A stretch of 38,018 nt of DNA from the IMG/VR virus record IMGVR_UViG_3300045253_000066, positions 1 through 38,018 of that record. One strand, 5' to 3'. The DNA comes from a virus. Every line of letters begins with the position of its first letter. Position 1 is the stretch's first letter. Position numbers and translations under genes: made by a program. This document shows, in pieces, positions 37,141-38,018 of the stretch. A model generated the notes under the pieces. That model worked only from the letters and a program-made list of their open reading frames with translations. It was not told where the DNA came from and made no database searches.

Positions 37141-37574
37141 GACGCGTCCGGATCCACGGCCTTGAGTCGGCGGATCTGGGAGATCTTCGCCGCCTGCTCG
37201 GGCTCGGGGGTCGCGATGGTGTAGCCGAGGCGCTTGCGGGCCTCCACGCCGATGCCGAGGTTCTTCTCCAGCATCAGCAGGGCCGAGAGCGTCTGCGCGG
37301 TGGCTACGGAGTTCCTGGAGTCCTCCATGGTGACACTCAGGCGCACCAAACGAGCTACCTGCAAGGCGTCCCCAAGGCCCGCCGTGGCCCACTCAACGGC
37401 GATCGGTGAGCGCCACAGGGCCTCCCAACGGTGCAGTTCGAGCGCTGAACCCTCCATGAGCGGCCAATCGGGGATCTCGCCCTGATATCCCTCCGCTGGG
37501 AGCTCGTGGCCGGCCGGCTTGACGTTGCGCCGCACGGCGTCAGATTTAGACAGGGGTCCGCGGCTACCGCTCAC
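37137..37574 (-). CDS. terS: terminase small subunit
   Basis: A 145-aa protein, GTG 37574, with AAGGAGG upstream. It has the usual actinophage TerS form: a basic N-terminus (SGSRGPLSKSDAVRRNVKPA), a Trp-rich segment (HRWEALWRSPIAVEWATAGL), and a central oligomerising helix (LVRLSVTMEDSRNSVATAQT). It binds the packaging site and recruits TerL. TerL is 2.5 kb away rather than adjacent. The 220 bases upstream (37575-37796) hold no gene and could contain the packaging site. Confidence 0.75.
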   Translation of the reverse strand: MSGSRGPLSKSDAVRRNVKPAGHELPAEGYQGEIPDWPLMEGSALELHRWEALWRSPIAVEWATAGLGDALQVARLVRLSVTMEDSRNSVATAQTLSALLMLEKNLGIGVEARKRLGYTIATPEPEQAAKISQIRRLKAVDPDAS

Positions 37575-37767
37575 CGGACACCTCCTTGATCAAAGTGACT
37601 TCTTAACCCGTACACACCGCGAATGACCGGGGACGTGAGGCAGCGGTCATGATCGGCTAGACTTTTCGTTACTCTCCGCTGTCGACCCCGCCGGCGTGCC
37701 GTCGAGCTCGAGGCAGGCCGTTGACCAGCATGTATGCACACTCACTTGTGCTCGAAGGGCCGAGGGT

Positions 37768-37794
37768 GGGGCACCGGCGCCCGGTGTGTGCCCC
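37768..37794 (-). terminator. hairpin after the HNH gene
   Basis: GGGGCAC (37768-37774) pairs with GTGCCCC (37788-37794), with an alternative inner pairing CACCGG/CCGGTG. It starts 3 bases after the HNH stop and has no T run. It is probably an intrinsic terminator of the actinobacterial kind. Confidence 0.45.
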
Positions 37795-37796
37795 TG

Positions 37797-38018
37797 TCAG
37801 GGGGTGAGCCACTGCCTGCGGTTCGTCCCGCCCTTACGTGCGTTGCACGGACGGCACAGGACGCCGTAATTGCTCGGCTCATGTGCGAGCTCGGGGGCGA
37901 CGGACCGGGGGACGACATGGTCCCCGGTGAGCCCTCCCTCTTGCACCGGGTGAGCCGCTACCCCGTACCCGGGGCATACCCACCCATACACAGCGACGTG
38001 CGCCTCGATGGCGGCCCG
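37797..38018 (-). CDS. HNH endonuclease (5' end outside window)
   Basis: The frame is open to the window edge (RAAIEAHVAVYGWVCPGYG), so the start is not visible and at least 73 residues are present. GDHVVPRSVAPELAHEPSNY then VLCRPCNARKGG gives a complete HNH core: the first His in GDHVVP, the Asn in PSNY, and zinc cysteines in WVCPG and CRPC. HNH proteins beside terminase genes are needed for genome cutting in several HK97-like phages. This matters here because TerL's own nuclease motifs look altered. Confidence 0.85.
   Translation of the reverse strand, partial: RAAIEAHVAVYGWVCPGYGVAAHPVQEGGLTGDHVVPRSVAPELAHEPSNYGVLCRPCNARKGGTNRRQWLTP

Noticed and set aside
37575-37796. Promoter or cohesive-end site before TerS
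   Set aside because: The position is right for a packaging site, but no convincing -35/-10 pair or repeat set could be seen, so no feature is claimed.

Overview
This window is the virion-structure, DNA-packaging and lysis region of a long-tailed (siphovirus) phage or prophage of a high-GC actinobacterium. The evidence is the high GC content, frequent GTG starts, chains of 1-4 base gene overlaps (ATGA, GTGA, TGATG), strong GGAGG-type ribosome sites, and protein families typical of actinobacteriophages (HK97-type protease and capsid, Gly/Ala-rich tape measure, actinophage-type terminase). No integrase, repressor or replication gene is in the window, so phage versus prophage cannot be decided.

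Almost everything is on the minus strand and is read from right to left. In that order: a partial HNH nuclease (38018-37797); small terminase (37574-37137); five small genes; a papain-like cysteine-peptidase protein; and a 175-aa beta-repeat protein. Next come a probable extended -10 promoter, a strong leader hairpin and an 18-codon leader ORF with three consecutive cysteines. The leader ORF overlaps the start of the large terminase (TerL, with a class 3 intein). Then follow a 1315-aa pectate-lyase-fold tail spike, two tiny proteins, portal (with an intein), prohead protease, major capsid, a free-standing endonuclease VII, head-tail connectors, major tail protein, and tail assembly chaperones joined by a -1 frameshift. 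The tape measure, a minor tail protein (with an intein), further minor tail and fibre proteins, and a lysis/exported-protein cluster complete the strand. That last cluster holds membrane proteins, a secreted repeat protein, a lipoprotein sortase, endolysin, a secreted HNH nuclease and a holin.

The leftmost 1.2 kb is on the plus strand: small genes, a helix-turn-helix/zinc-ribbon gene broken by a frame change, and a tRNA-like gene. It meets the late genes at a terminator hairpin.

Three points stand out. Selfish elements are unusually dense: three inteins with LAGLIDADG endonuclease signatures (terminase, portal, minor tail) and two HNH-type genes, one beside a capsid-gene end with altered base composition. 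TerL departs from the motifs I know for its family at several ATPase and nuclease positions. A sortase lies directly after a secreted repeat protein ending in APDTGN, which suggests a surface-modifying cassette inside the lysis region.
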